DNA of 64,000 nt from an uncultured Candidatus Saccharibacteria bacterium. GTDB taxonomy: Bacteria; Patescibacteriota; Saccharimonadia; Saccharimonadales; Saccharimonadaceae. This document shows positions 32,959 through 40,824 of the stretch, piece after piece (the stretch's first letter is position 1; every line of letters starts with the position of its first letter). The stretch is from NCBI GenBank assembly GCA_948477625.1, contig CAOLNK010000002.1, positions 25,454 through 89,453 of the forward strand, given 5' to 3'. A program made the translations under genes and the position numbers. Below the pieces are notes generated by a model. It was not told the origin of the DNA, searched no databases, and saw only the letters and a list, made by a program, of their open reading frames with translations.

Positions 32959-33501
32959 ATGGACGTTTGGATAATTTTACTAGAAGGATTAGCAATTTCG
33001 ATTTTGGGATCGATATTACATTTTACGTATGCCTGGAGTGGCAGAAATAAGTTTGTGGCGATTTTTTCGGCAGTAAATGAAAGTACTTGGGAACATATTA
33101 AACTGGCACTGTCGGGAATTTTTATTTGTACATTGGTGGATGTGTGGTGGTTGGGCGATAATCCGAACTACTGGTTTGCTAAAAGTATGTCATTTTTGGT
33201 GCCAATATTAGTGATTCCAGTATTGTTCTATGGTTACCGACCAATTTTAAAAGTAAAATCATGTTTGCCAATTGATATTGCAATTTTCTTTGTCGCAAGT
33301 TTTGTTAGCAGTGCAGTGTTTGTATGGATGATGAATTTGGCGCCTATGAGTGAGTCTGGTGAGATTGTGAGTATTGTAATTAGCGTGGTAGTGCTAGCAA
33401 TGTATTTATCTTTGACACGGTTTCCGATGCATAACTTTTTGTTTCGTGATCCAGTGACTGGTAAGTATGGTTATGAGGGTCATCGTATTAGAAAGATTTA
33501 A
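32959..33501 (+). CDS. DUF6512-like six-helix membrane protein
   Basis: About 180 residues with six hydrophobic helices. A conserved-looking loop after helix 1 reads S-I-L-H-F-T-Y-A-W-S and then FSAVNESTWEHIKLA, typical of the DUF6512 family of unknown function. I take ATG 32959 over the GTG at 32953 because the latter abuts the -10 box. The gene is divergent from the GntR regulator and may fall under the same control region. Confidence 0.7.
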   Translation: MDVWIILLEGLAISILGSILHFTYAWSGRNKFVAIFSAVNESTWEHIKLALSGIFICTLVDVWWLGDNPNYWFAKSMSFLVPILVIPVLFYGYRPILKVKSCLPIDIAIFFVASFVSSAVFVWMMNLAPMSESGEIVSIVISVVVLAMYLSLTRFPMHNFLFRDPVTGKYGYEGHRIRKI

Positions 33502-33504
33502 TAC

Positions 33505-33572
33505 AAAAAATAGCTGCCACGATGTTGCTGTGGCAGCCGGTGATATGGTTGATAGTTACTGGCAGCTTTTAT
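33505..33572. terminator. Terminator region between DUF6512 and acetyltransferase
   Basis: GCTGCCAC (33513-33520) pairs with GTGGCAGC (33530-33537); on the minus strand TATTTTTTG follows. On the plus strand a second TGGCAGCT at 33559-33566, followed by TTTATT, offers an alternative stem for the DUF6512 gene. The stretch 33548-33572 matches the hairpin at the window start in 22 of 25 bases. Confidence 0.75.
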
Positions 33573-33573
33573 T

Positions 33574-34142
33574 CTACAGAATTTCCTGTTGCAGGGTGTA
33601 GATTTCTACCGGAGGTTCGCTGGGCCGGTTAAAGCCGAAGCCTTTGCCGATGATTTCGAAGCCCATAGATTTATATAATCTCAGGGCTTTAGCGTTGTCA
33701 ACTAAACAATCCAGCCGGATGGTTGTAACGCCATTGTTGCGCATACGCTCAATATAATTACTGAGTAATTCCGATGCAATGACTTTGCTTCTGGACAATG
33801 GGTCTACACACAGGCCGATGATGATGGCGGTATCATCCGGGATACTCTGACGTTCGGTGACTACCTTAGACAGGTAGTTTTTGCGTCCAATGAAATCAAC
33901 ATACCCAAAGGATTGTTGTGGCCGTACTTTCTGGCAACATAGATATTGTGGCGGTGAAAGATAAAACCTTTGACGTTCATCCACGGAACAATAAAGTCCG
34001 CGAATTCTTCGGCCGTAGGTCTCCAAGCCGGATAAATGTGCTCGTCAACGCCATAAATCAGCTTTGCTACCATGCGAAGATGGTCATCTCCACTTCCGGC
34101 ACGATTAAAAGTAAGGTCAGCAACATCAAAACAATTAAACAT
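33574..34142 (-). pseudogene. GNAT-type acetyltransferase gene broken by a frameshift
   Basis: Translation from ATG 34142 (behind GGAGG) gives residues up to about 77, HNNPLG, then leaves the family pattern; the matching C-terminal half (FGYVDFIGRKNYLSK to TLQQEIL) lies in another frame and includes the acetyl-CoA site V-D-P-L-S-R-S-K-V-I-A and the N-A-K-A-L-R-L-Y-K-S-M-G-F motif of GNAT enzymes. The shift occurs near 33905-33913 and is explained by one lost base in a GGG run. A consensus promoter and strong terminator frame the gene, and its codon use looks Firmicute-like. Confidence 0.7.
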
Positions 34143-34217
34143 AGATGCCCTCCATATAATAAAAGATTTGGCGCGTAAAACTATCAAAAACTGATAATGT
34201 ACGCACCCTATCTTTCA

Positions 34218-34246
34218 ATTATAGCATAGTGTACCGGAAAAGTCAA
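34218..34246 (-). promoter_or_regulatory. Consensus promoter of the broken acetyltransferase
   Basis: Minus strand TTGACT (34246-34241), 17 nt, TATAAT (34223-34218) with TGC before the -10. The leader then contains a hairpin TATCA-GTTTT-TGATA enclosed by a GCGTA/TACGC stem. Confidence 0.8.
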
Positions 34247-34255
34247 TACTTTTGA

Positions 34256-35245
34256 CTATTTATCCCAATCAAAGCCTTCACCAAAGTGGCCATAACGCGC
34301 GGTGGGTTCGTAAATTGGCCGTTTGAGGTCAAGGTATTGGATAATTCCCCGTGGCGTGAGATCGTAGCCAGTAATCTCTTCGGCCTTCCCATCGATAACG
34401 ACAGTGCGTTCAAGTGGCTCGGCATGGCCAATAGCATAAGCGAGACGGACAAAGACTTCTTGAGCTCCATGCTGACGCAGATAATCTACGGCGATACGAC
34501 GAGCCATATAAGCAGCTGAGCGATCAACTTTGGACGGATCTTTGCCGGAGAAAGCACCACCACCAATTGGAATACGTGGGCCATAATTATCAACGATGAG
34601 CTTGCGGCCGGTAAGTCCAGTATCGGCTTCGAAACCACCTTGATGCCAGTCACCGGCAGGGTTGAGGTGAAGCTCGATTTTGCCGACTTCTGGCTCAGCT
34701 TCAAAACTTTGGTCGGTAATGAATTGGCGAACGAGAGCTTCGAGCTCAGCCTGGCTGGTGTTTTGGAAGCTAGCCACAATCGAGCTAACATATGAACCGT
34801 GTAAGGTGACTTGGGTTTTGCCGTCGTAAGGATGTTTGGTGTAGATAAATTGGTTTAACCGACGTGCAAGAACAACCTCGCGCGGGAGCATTTCGGGAGT
34901 TTCGGCTGTGGCGTAGCCAATCATAATTCCCTGGTCACCAGCGCCACCAACGTCGACACCTTGGGCGATTTCAGGGCTTTGTTTGACGAGGTTGGACATG
35001 ACTTTCATTTCGTCGCCGGCAATACGGTGCACGATGTCTTTAATATCGATATTGGTAGCAGAAGAAGTGACTTCGCCAGTAACGAAGACTTGGCCGTGAC
35101 CACCACAAACTTCGACCGCCACGCGTGCGTTGGGATCTTGAGCGAGATAGGCGTCGAGAACGGCATCTGAAATTTGGTCACAAAGTTTGTCTGGGTGCTT
35201 AGGCGAAACGCTTTCAGCGGTGCGATAGTTTGAATAGTTTTCCAT
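34256..35245 (-). CDS. metK: S-adenosylmethionine synthetase
   Basis: About 329 residues; makes SAM from methionine and ATP. Landmarks: ESVSPKHPDKLCDQISDA at the N-terminus (ATP-binding His), GAGDQGIMIGYA, GGGAFSGKDPSKVDRSAAY and Y-A-I-G-H-A-E-P. Shorter than the ~385-residue E. coli enzyme in the central and C-terminal parts. The frame runs on to 35443, but ATG 35245 begins the conserved N-terminus and has TATAAT 6 nt upstream. Divergent from the GT4 gene with a 30-bp gap. Confidence 0.93.
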   Translation of the reverse strand: MENYSNYRTAESVSPKHPDKLCDQISDAVLDAYLAQDPNARVAVEVCGGHGQVFVTGEVTSSATNIDIKDIVHRIAGDEMKVMSNLVKQSPEIAQGVDVGGAGDQGIMIGYATAETPEMLPREVVLARRLNQFIYTKHPYDGKTQVTLHGSYVSSIVASFQNTSQAELEALVRQFITDQSFEAEPEVGKIELHLNPAGDWHQGGFEADTGLTGRKLIVDNYGPRIPIGGGAFSGKDPSKVDRSAAYMARRIAVDYLRQHGAQEVFVRLAYAIGHAEPLERTVVIDGKAEEITGYDLTPRGIIQYLDLKRPIYEPTARYGHFGEGFDWDK

Positions 35246-35275
35246 AACCTCATTATAGCATGATATAATTGACTT
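35246..35275. promoter_or_regulatory. 30-bp divergent promoter, metK and GT4 gene
   Basis: TATAAT for metK lies at 35257-35252 and TATAAT for the glycosyltransferase at 35264-35269. Each is 6 nt from its start codon, and the pair forms an ATTATA-GCATGA-TATAAT near-mirror. The -35 elements must fall inside the opposite gene. Confidence 0.65.
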
Positions 35276-36490
35276 ATGAAAATCGCGATTTTTACGGATA
35301 TCTATGCTCCGTGGGGTTCGGGCGGAATCGCCTCTTCGATTAAGGCCCAGAAGCTGGAACTGGAAAAGTTGGGTCATGAAGTAGTGGTGTTCTGTCCGGG
35401 GTTTGATGCGCGCGAAAAAAGTGTGGTGAATGTGCCCAGTCATCGCTGGTTGAGGATAAATAAGTCGGTAGTGGCAAAGCGTCCGACGGTGGTGGAGAAG
35501 TTTGTACTAGAAAAGTTCCCGAATTTTGCGGAGTTTGACGTGGTGCATGTGCACTATGAAGCGAGCTGTAGTTTGGCTGGTGTGCGACTGGCGCGGCGAT
35601 TTGGCTTGCCGTTGGTACAGACTATGCATGGTCGCGAAGATATGGCAATTGCGATTAACGTGTCGCATCCGTGGAAGTATATCACGGCGAGCATGATGAA
35701 CCATATGCACGCGAAGTATTTGTCGCATACATTAAAAATTAAGCGAGATAAGTTTCAGGCACCGACGCGGGCGCGGGCGAAAATGTGGGAGCTGATGGTG
35801 AATCAGGCGGAATATGCTGACGTGATGATTGTACCGTCGAACCACTTTGCACGGAAGCTGGAGCATTATGGTGTGACACGGCCGTTTGTACAAGTGTCGA
35901 ATGGAGTGTCGGCGGAATTGGTACAGGAAGACTTTGCGGTGCGCGAGCTGGATGACGGTGCGGTATTGAAGCTGGTGTGGAACTCACGTTTGTCACGCGA
36001 GAAGCGGATTTTGCCGTTTTTGCAGGCGGTAGCAATGCTGAAACGACCATATTTATTGCATGTGTATGGTGATGGTAATCAGCTAAAAGCGGCCAAAAAA
36101 TATGCTAAACGTAATGATCTGAAGGTGAAGTTTTACGGAATGCAGAAGCGTGAGAAAATTGTGCGCTCGATGGCAGAAGCGCATTTAAGTGTCCTGGCGT
36201 CATATAATTTTGATAATCAACCGATGACTTTGCTGGAGGCGGAAGCGACAGGTTTGCCAGTGTTTTTCTGTGACCCGAATATGCTAGAGATTGTTCCGAG
36301 CGAAAGTTATATTATCGCGGGCGGACCAGAGCCGGTGGCAATGGCAATTGCATTGGAAAACTTTGATAGCGCTAAGGTGGCTAAAATGAGTAAGCAGATG
36401 TTAAAAAATCGGACGAAAGTTTTACAAGAAGCGCAGATTGGGGATTTGTTGAAGGCTTATGGGTTGGCGATGCAAAAGCGGCCACAATAA
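35276..36490 (+). CDS. GT4-family glycosyltransferase
   Basis: A 404-residue GT-B fold enzyme. The N-terminal domain starts IAIFTDIYAPWGSGGIASSI (acceptor side) with V-H-V-H-Y-E; the C-terminal domain has L-V-W-N-S-R-L-S-R-E-K-R-I, H-V-Y-G-D-G and E-A-E-A-T-G-L-P-V, the donor-binding E-x7-E pattern. It resembles diacylglycerol or phosphatidylinositol glycosyltransferases and the other GT4 gene at 40825. Probably makes a membrane glycolipid. TATAAT ends 6 nt before the ATG. Confidence 0.85.
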   Translation: MKIAIFTDIYAPWGSGGIASSIKAQKLELEKLGHEVVVFCPGFDAREKSVVNVPSHRWLRINKSVVAKRPTVVEKFVLEKFPNFAEFDVVHVHYEASCSLAGVRLARRFGLPLVQTMHGREDMAIAINVSHPWKYITASMMNHMHAKYLSHTLKIKRDKFQAPTRARAKMWELMVNQAEYADVMIVPSNHFARKLEHYGVTRPFVQVSNGVSAELVQEDFAVRELDDGAVLKLVWNSRLSREKRILPFLQAVAMLKRPYLLHVYGDGNQLKAAKKYAKRNDLKVKFYGMQKREKIVRSMAEAHLSVLASYNFDNQPMTLLEAEATGLPVFFCDPNMLEIVPSESYIIAGGPEPVAMAIALENFDSAKVAKMSKQMLKNRTKVLQEAQIGDLLKAYGLAMQKRPQ

Positions 36491-36495
36491 GTAGA

Positions 36496-37311
36496 TTAGT
36501 GCATAAGAATTGCGGCAGTAGTAGCGGCAAAGCTTTGTTTGGGATTGTAGAGACCTAGCGCAGTAATGCGAGCGGCGAGTTGTCCAGACCAGAGTGAAAT
36601 TGGTGAATAACCTGTGTCAACGAGATGGGTGGTGGAAACTTCTCCGCTTTGGGCAACGATGATATTATCTTGATGAAAAGTAAGTAAGGTTACGGGATAA
36701 GTGAGAGTGAATTTGTGTAAAGTTTCGATGGTGGGAACGAGGGGTTGGGATAATAAAATCATGCGCGGATAATATACGGCACGGAAGAGTTTTTGCAACT
36801 GCGCCATAGAAGCGATGATGGTGGTGTTGGGTCGATTAAGCCAACTACTGGATTCGGGGGAGAGTAAGTCGACACTATCACGGGCAAGGACTAATAAGTT
36901 TGGCTCGGACGCAGATTTAGTGATAGCGTCGGAGAGAGCGACGGCGGTGGCAGAGTTGCGGGAGAGGTCGCCAATGACGAGGGTAGCATTCGGGTTGGAA
37001 AAAGCGAGTTCGAGCTGGCGGGATTTGGCAAGAGAGCCGCTTTCGGTGGAAGGAAGGAAATCGAGATTTGGTAGAGGTGGTAATTTGCCGCGCAGGGCGT
37101 CGGGCAAGACGGTGGTAAGAGTTTTGATAGGAAAATTTTGGTTGATGAATTCGGAAATACGCACGACTGTAGAGAAATTTTGGCTATTGCCACCGATAAC
37201 GGCGACGTGGCCGGTTTTTTGTTCGGGAATATTCCAGATGAGATTATCAAAAAGTGGTTTTGACTGTTTGTGCCAATATGATAAGTCGGAACTGATGGTT
37301 GCAAAAGCCAT
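36496..37311 (-). CDS. NAD(P)H-hydrate dehydratase-like (ribokinase-fold) protein
   Basis: A 271-residue protein. G-H-V-A-V-I-G-G-N-S-Q-N-F and the C-terminal S-G-Q-L-A-A-R-I-T-A-L-G-L-Y-N-P with a final A-A-x-x-L helix recall the C-terminal YjeF/NnrD fold, but the usual catalytic N-G-T-G-D-x-L-A-G motif is altered (W-S-G-Q-L-A). It may be a degenerate or repurposed dehydratase. It overlaps the stop of exonuclease III (TAATG), so the two are transcribed together with smpB. Confidence 0.45.
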   Translation of the reverse strand: MAFATISSDLSYWHKQSKPLFDNLIWNIPEQKTGHVAVIGGNSQNFSTVVRISEFINQNFPIKTLTTVLPDALRGKLPPLPNLDFLPSTESGSLAKSRQLELAFSNPNATLVIGDLSRNSATAVALSDAITKSASEPNLLVLARDSVDLLSPESSSWLNRPNTTIIASMAQLQKLFRAVYYPRMILLSQPLVPTIETLHKFTLTYPVTLLTFHQDNIIVAQSGEVSTTHLVDTGYSPISLWSGQLAARITALGLYNPKQSFAATTAAILMH

Positions 37312-38114
37312 TAGCTTAGGAACTCCAGCTCAATAGAAACTGGGCAATGATCGGAGCCCATGATGTGGTCGTGAATTTCGGCGGATTTGAGATAAGGTAA
37401 AAGTTGGGGCGAAATAAAGAAATAATCAATGCGCCAGCCGATGTTGCGTTCGCGGCAGTGTGACCAGTGTGACCACCAAGTGTATTTTTGTTGGCTGGGA
37501 TAGAAATGACGGAAAGTGTCGATAAAGCCGGCACCGATGAGGTTTTTGATTCCCTGGCGCTCCTCCTCCGTGAAGCCGGCATTATGTTCATTATCTTGCG
37601 GGCGGGCGAGGTCGAGCGGGGTATGGGCGGCGTTGAAATCGCCACAGACGATTACGGGTTTGTGGGCTTCAAGTGTTTTGAGGAAATTGAGAAACGCCGG
37701 ATCCCATAAATCTTCGCGGAGCTTGAGGCGGGAGAGATCGCGTTTGCTGTTTGGGGTGTAGACATTGACAAGATAAAATTGTGGAAATTCGACCGTCTGC
37801 ACGCGGCCTTCAGTGAGGGGACTGCCATACTTATCATCGTCCCACAAATAGCCGGCGTGAATATCTTCGGTGAAATTGCTAAAAACGTTGATAGGCTGAA
37901 CCTTCGTGAAAGTGGCGGTGCCGGAATAGCCAGCGCGCTCAGCACTATTCCAGAGTTCGAGATAGGCGGGATAATCGACTTCGGCTTGGCCGAGCTTGGC
38001 TTTGGTTTCTTGGATACAGAGAATATCAGGCTGCTCGGAAGTAAGCAGCTCGTCTAGTGCGCCTTTTTTGAGGACGGAGCGAATGCCGTTGACGTTCCAA
38101 GAATAAATGCGCAT
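37311..38114 (-). CDS. xth: Exodeoxyribonuclease III
   Basis: A 267-residue AP endonuclease/3'-5' exonuclease of base excision repair. Signatures: IYSWNVNGIRS at the N-terminus, LCIQETKAK (metal Glu), VNVYTPNS, CGDFNAAH (Asp/Asn) and MGSDHCPV (catalytic His). Full length for the family. It directly follows smpB (1-nt spacing) and overlaps the NnrD-like gene. Confidence 0.93.
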   Translation of the reverse strand: MRIYSWNVNGIRSVLKKGALDELLTSEQPDILCIQETKAKLGQAEVDYPAYLELWNSAERAGYSGTATFTKVQPINVFSNFTEDIHAGYLWDDDKYGSPLTEGRVQTVEFPQFYLVNVYTPNSKRDLSRLKLREDLWDPAFLNFLKTLEAHKPVIVCGDFNAAHTPLDLARPQDNEHNAGFTEEERQGIKNLIGAGFIDTFRHFYPSQQKYTWWSHWSHCRERNIGWRIDYFFISPQLLPYLKSAEIHDHIMGSDHCPVSIELEFLS

Positions 38115-38528
38115 TTAGTACCTCCCGCGGGTGATGTCCCGTTTTTTGATAGTTTCACGTTTGTCATATTTTTTCTTGCTCTTGCCGGTGGCGATGATGA
38201 GTTTGATATGGCGCCCACCAGCGAGTAATTTGACTGGCACGAGCTGAAAACCGCCCTGCTTGGCACGCTCGAGGCCAGAAAGTTGCTTTTTAGTAACAAG
38301 GAGCTTGATGTTGCGCTCGGTATCGGCGCCAAGGGTGAGATTGTTGAGCCAAAGTTCCCCATTTTTGATAGTAACGAAGGAACCTTTGAGCTGGACGTGA
38401 TGATCGCGAATGAGGCGAACTTCGGGTCCGCTAAGGCGCATGCCACAAGACAATTCCTCGCCGAGCTGGTAATCATAGTGCGCGCGACGATTGACGGTGA
38501 CAGAGGCTGGGGCCTTGGGTTTCTTCAT
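38115..38528 (-). CDS. smpB: SsrA-binding protein SmpB
   Basis: A 137-residue SmpB, partner of tmRNA in ribosome rescue. N-R-R-A-H-Y-D-Y, L-S-G-P-E-V-R-L-I-R, G-S-F-V-T-I and the basic C-terminal tail (SKKKYDKRETIKKRDITRGR) are typical; R-L-I-R replaces the commoner K-S-L/I-R. TATAAT lies 6 nt before the ATG. No tmRNA gene is recognisable within the window. Confidence 0.93.
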   Translation of the reverse strand: MKKPKAPASVTVNRRAHYDYQLGEELSCGMRLSGPEVRLIRDHHVQLKGSFVTIKNGELWLNNLTLGADTERNIKLLVTKKQLSGLERAKQGGFQLVPVKLLAGGRHIKLIIATGKSKKKYDKRETIKKRDITRGRY

Positions 38529-38603
38529 GAGTATATTATAGCATGCATGGTAAAAAGATTCAGTACAGGTACGATTGAAATTTATTATTGTCTATTTTTT
38601 ATA

Positions 38604-38901
38604 CTAGTATGGCCAATATAACATGCATAAAATTATTACCCAAATACTAAGACAGATGAAATATGATGTATAAAAATCTCGCATTTGGAATTTGGCGTAG
38701 TTTTTATAACCTTCGTCTTTTATGCATGCAATTTCTTTAGAAATTGAGGCGCAAACGATTGCAATCCATAAAACCCCTCCGCCGAGAAGGCCATTTAGTA
38801 ACTCTCACCCTAATCCGCTAAATTCCTCTTCATTTCGAATTTTGTTTTTTAACGTGTTGATTGAATAACAATGCTACGACTAAAGTGATTAATAGACCTA
38901 T
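38604..38901 (-). pseudogene. Decayed small membrane-protein gene
   Basis: This 490-bp gap between smpB and the G5 gene holds no intact gene. On the minus strand an AAGGAG site precedes an ATA codon (38901) and 23 hydrophobic residues (G-L-L-I-T-L-V-V-A-L-L-F) to a stop; a different frame then encodes two further membrane helices (about 65 residues, GGGVLWIAIVCASISKEIA and the last FICLSIWVIILCMLYWPY) ending at 38604-38606, interrupted by a TGA. This looks like a gene broken by several mutations. Confidence 0.35.
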
Positions 38902-39015
38902 GAAGCTCCTTTTATTATTTTTTTACCTTTCTTATTTATAAGTGTTATAACAACCTTGTACTGCGCGAGTGTTGACATTGCATTCATATGCTTTATTTTT
39001 GGCGTTGATTTTAGC

Positions 39016-39501
39016 TTATGGTGAATAATCACCATAGCATTGAGCATAACGGTGGCGATATCTACCTTCTACGCTACAATATCCAGTGTAAACGTGTTTA
39101 GTTCCTATTGCACGGACTTCATTTATTGGCTGTTTGGTGATTTCTTCTGAAATTTTTTTACCATCTTTGAAAGTTACTCTATAAGTTATAGTTTTTGTTC
39201 CGTTTACGCCTTCGGTAATTACTTTGCTTTTTCCTTCATCTAGGCTTGAGTCTTGGATGGTGGTAGATGTATAGCTTACGGACGTGGTTTTTGTTATTGT
39301 TTTCTCAGTGGTTGATGTAGCTGTGTTGGTCTCATTATTTTCGGATACACTACTGTGTTTATCGTCCATTGACCTGAGAATTAGAAAGAATGTAACAAAA
39401 AATATCAGTAGTACGATAGCGCATATTGCAACAGCTAGTTTAGTATTGTCTTTTTCTGTATAATTGGATACTTTTGTGATGGTGTGTCTTGGTATTGCCA
39501 T
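39016..39501 (-). CDS. Anchored G5-domain protein with in-frame stop in its Cys tail
   Basis: A 161-residue protein: membrane helix at about 21-45, a Ser/Thr-rich linker, and a G5 domain (about 90-140: EGVNGTKTITYRVTFKDGKK, P-I-N-E-V-R-A-I-G-T). G5 domains bind cell-wall glycans or proteins. The tail continues YCSVEGRYRHRYAQCYGDYSP and then TAA (39018-39016). Beyond the stop the same frame runs 27 more codons with two further cysteines (Y-E-C-N-V and G-C-Y-N) to TAA at 38932, so the gene probably once ended there. Confidence 0.7.
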   Translation of the reverse strand: MAIPRHTITKVSNYTEKDNTKLAVAICAIVLLIFFVTFFLILRSMDDKHSSVSENNETNTATSTTEKTITKTTSVSYTSTTIQDSSLDEGKSKVITEGVNGTKTITYRVTFKDGKKISEEITKQPINEVRAIGTKHVYTGYCSVEGRYRHRYAQCYGDYSP

Positions 39502-39510
39502 GATAATGCC

Positions 39511-39693
39511 TTAATTATTTATGGTTACTTGGTGTTTCTGCGAGCATGATAACAAAATTGTAATGGCGAAGATTGCAATAATAATCCCGATTATCATCCA
39601 ATAGCCTTCTGATCCGAGCCAGAAGAATAACCCAGCGAAAATTAGAGTAAATAAGATTCCTTTTAGGTTAAGATTTCTTGATGCGATAAACAT
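39511..39693 (-). CDS. Small two-helix membrane protein, 60 aa
   Basis: Sixty residues with two hydrophobic helices (about 10-28 and 32-50) separated by GSEGYW, ending in a short polar tail. No known family recognised. It lies 9 nt upstream of the G5 gene on the same strand, so the pair may be one operon. Small size keeps confidence moderate. Confidence 0.45.
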   Translation of the reverse strand: MFIASRNLNLKGILFTLIFAGLFFWLGSEGYWMIIGIIIAIFAITILLSCSQKHQVTINN

Positions 39694-39759
39694 ATTGATG
39701 ATGACTTTCTGCTTGCGTAAACATATTTATTGTTCTCTTTGGTCGCTATTGGAACGAAA

Positions 39760-39884
39760 AATGCGACCATGCTGATAGTCGCTAAACACAACAATCTAAA
39801 CCTAAGAAGATCCAAATTGCGAGCATGGCCGCATTTTATCTTCTTATTGAATAGATTGTCTTATTATTCAATGTTGTGTTTAGC
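39760..39884. repeat. Interleaved inverted repeats, possible structured RNA
   Basis: GCTAAACACAACA (39781-39793) pairs with TGTTGTGTTTAGC (39872-39884); CAATCTA/TAGATTG and AAGAAGAT/ATCTTCTT lie inside. AATGCGACCATGCT (39760-39773) pairs, with one mismatch, to AGCATGGCCGCATT (39822-39835), inside the first stem's loop. The two stems are therefore interleaved as in a pseudoknot or mutually exclusive hairpins. No ORF explains this conservation of pairing. Confidence 0.45.
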
Positions 39885-39951
39885 ATTTCTATTATAGCAT
39901 GATTAGCATGGTGTCGTGTGATATAATTTACCAAAGGTATTTTGTAAAATT

Positions 39952-40323
39952 ATGTCAAATAGCAATGATTATAATGATGGATACTGGTTCGGCAAGGACT
40001 CGTGGTATCGCGATGGGTATGAAGATGGCGTACAGGCGGAGCGCAATCGCATCAAACGAGAGCTAAACGGCGCTGCGCCAGCGGATGAGTCTTCGGCGCT
40101 ATGGTCAATGGTAGGTGGTTCAATTGTATTAACTTTGCTTGGGTGGTGCTTTGTCGGACTGATTATATTCCTGTTTTGGATTGGTGGCAGTAGCGGAAGC
40201 TGGTGGTTCCCGTGGATTTGGAGAATTGCATTTTGGGGTGGGATTGGGTTTATTATATTGATGAGTATAGCTGGGGTGGTGATGACTATTGTTGAATATC
40301 GTGAGGCGAAAAAGCGCTCTTGA
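39952..40323 (+). CDS. Small membrane protein, 123 aa, unknown
   Basis: An acidic, Tyr/Asp-rich N-terminus (NDGYWFGKDSWYRDGYEDG) precedes two membrane helices (about 50-75 and 85-110) with a Gly/Ser/Trp-rich loop. I do not recognise a family. A TATAAT box lies about 25 nt upstream. It ends in a perfect terminator at 40309-40348. Confidence 0.55.
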   Translation: MSNSNDYNDGYWFGKDSWYRDGYEDGVQAERNRIKRELNGAAPADESSALWSMVGGSIVLTLLGWCFVGLIIFLFWIGGSSGSWWFPWIWRIAFWGGIGFIILMSIAGVVMTIVEYREAKKRS

Positions 40324-40348
40324 TGGGGGGTTTACCTTAGCGCTTTTT
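40309..40348 (+). terminator. Terminator of the 39952-40323 gene
   Basis: AAAAAGCGCT (40309-40318) and AGCGCTTTTT (40339-40348) form a 10-bp perfect stem ending in T5. It starts inside the coding sequence and its right arm overlaps the dyad at 40334-40363. Confidence 0.8.
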
Positions 40349-40363
40349 GATTTTTGTTAAGGT
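40334..40363. promoter_or_regulatory. 30-bp dyad, half-degenerate copy
   Basis: ACCTTA (40334-40339) and TAAGGT (40358-40363) frame 30 bp, the same length as the dyads at 84-113 and 40401-40430. The left arm is one base short of the fuller ACCTTAA arm and also overlaps a terminator. Confidence 0.4.
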
Positions 40364-40400
40364 GTTAAGCGATGGTTAACAGGAGTGGAGTGAAAAAATT

Positions 40401-40440
40401 ACCTTAACAAATTTTAAAAATTGTTAAGGTATAGTATAAT
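40401..40440 (+). promoter_or_regulatory. MerR-type promoter with 30-bp dyad operator
   Basis: ACCTTAACAA (40401-40410) and TTGTTAAGGT (40421-40430) are perfect arms. Inside, TTAACA could serve as -35 with 20 nt to TATAGT, a stretched spacer typical of MerR-controlled promoters; TATAAT at 40435-40440 is an alternative -10. The regulator probably acts on its own promoter. Confidence 0.6.
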
Positions 40441-40453
40441 AGTCTTATTGATT

Positions 40454-40822
40454 ATGGAAACAAATTTTTTTACGATTAAAGATGCAAGTATACAGCTTGG
40501 TGTTCCTGGTTACGCTTTACGTCGCCTATGTAATTCTGGTTTAATTCCGAATGTGCGACGCAATCAGCGGGGATTCAGAGTGCTAGAAGATTGGCAAATT
40601 GAGTATGCGCGAACCTTGCTGGGGTTGAAGCAGGCGGGCTTGAAGCAGACAGAGTTGAAAAAATACACACGTTTGTTTCGTCAAGGTGAAGAGACGTTGG
40701 CAGAGCGTAAAGCGATGCTCGAGACGCAGAAGCGCCAGTTATGGCAGGAGTTAGAGGATAAACAGCAAGGGATTGATTTTTTGGAGCGCCAGGTGGAGCT
40801 AATTGAACGGGAGATGTTGTAG
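40454..40822 (+). CDS. MerR-family transcription regulator
   Basis: A 122-residue regulator. The N-terminal MerR helix-turn-helix reads TIKDASIQLGVPGYALRRL, followed by the wing N-Q-R-G-F-R-V-L and a long C-terminal coiled coil (about 70-120). No effector domain or metal cysteines are seen, so the signal is unknown. The ATG at 40454 is used, since the longer TTG frame from 40421 would start inside the operator. The coding region ends 2 nt before the GT4 gene, suggesting co-expression. Confidence 0.85.
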   Translation: METNFFTIKDASIQLGVPGYALRRLCNSGLIPNVRRNQRGFRVLEDWQIEYARTLLGLKQAGLKQTELKKYTRLFRQGEETLAERKAMLETQKRQLWQELEDKQQGIDFLERQVELIEREML

Positions 40823-40824
40823 CT

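Noticed and set aside
36815..37336. Plus-strand frame opposite the NnrD-like gene
   Set aside because: Low-complexity composition typical of an antisense shadow; the minus-strand gene is better supported by its overlap with xth.
38899..38911. Second AUA-initiated gene behind an AAGGAG site
   Set aside because: The following frame is short and the adjoining segments are shifted and interrupted, so decay explains it better than a rare start codon.
38115..39015. tmRNA gene near smpB
   Set aside because: No alanine-tRNA-like ends or tag reading frame could be recognised in the surrounding gene-free stretches.
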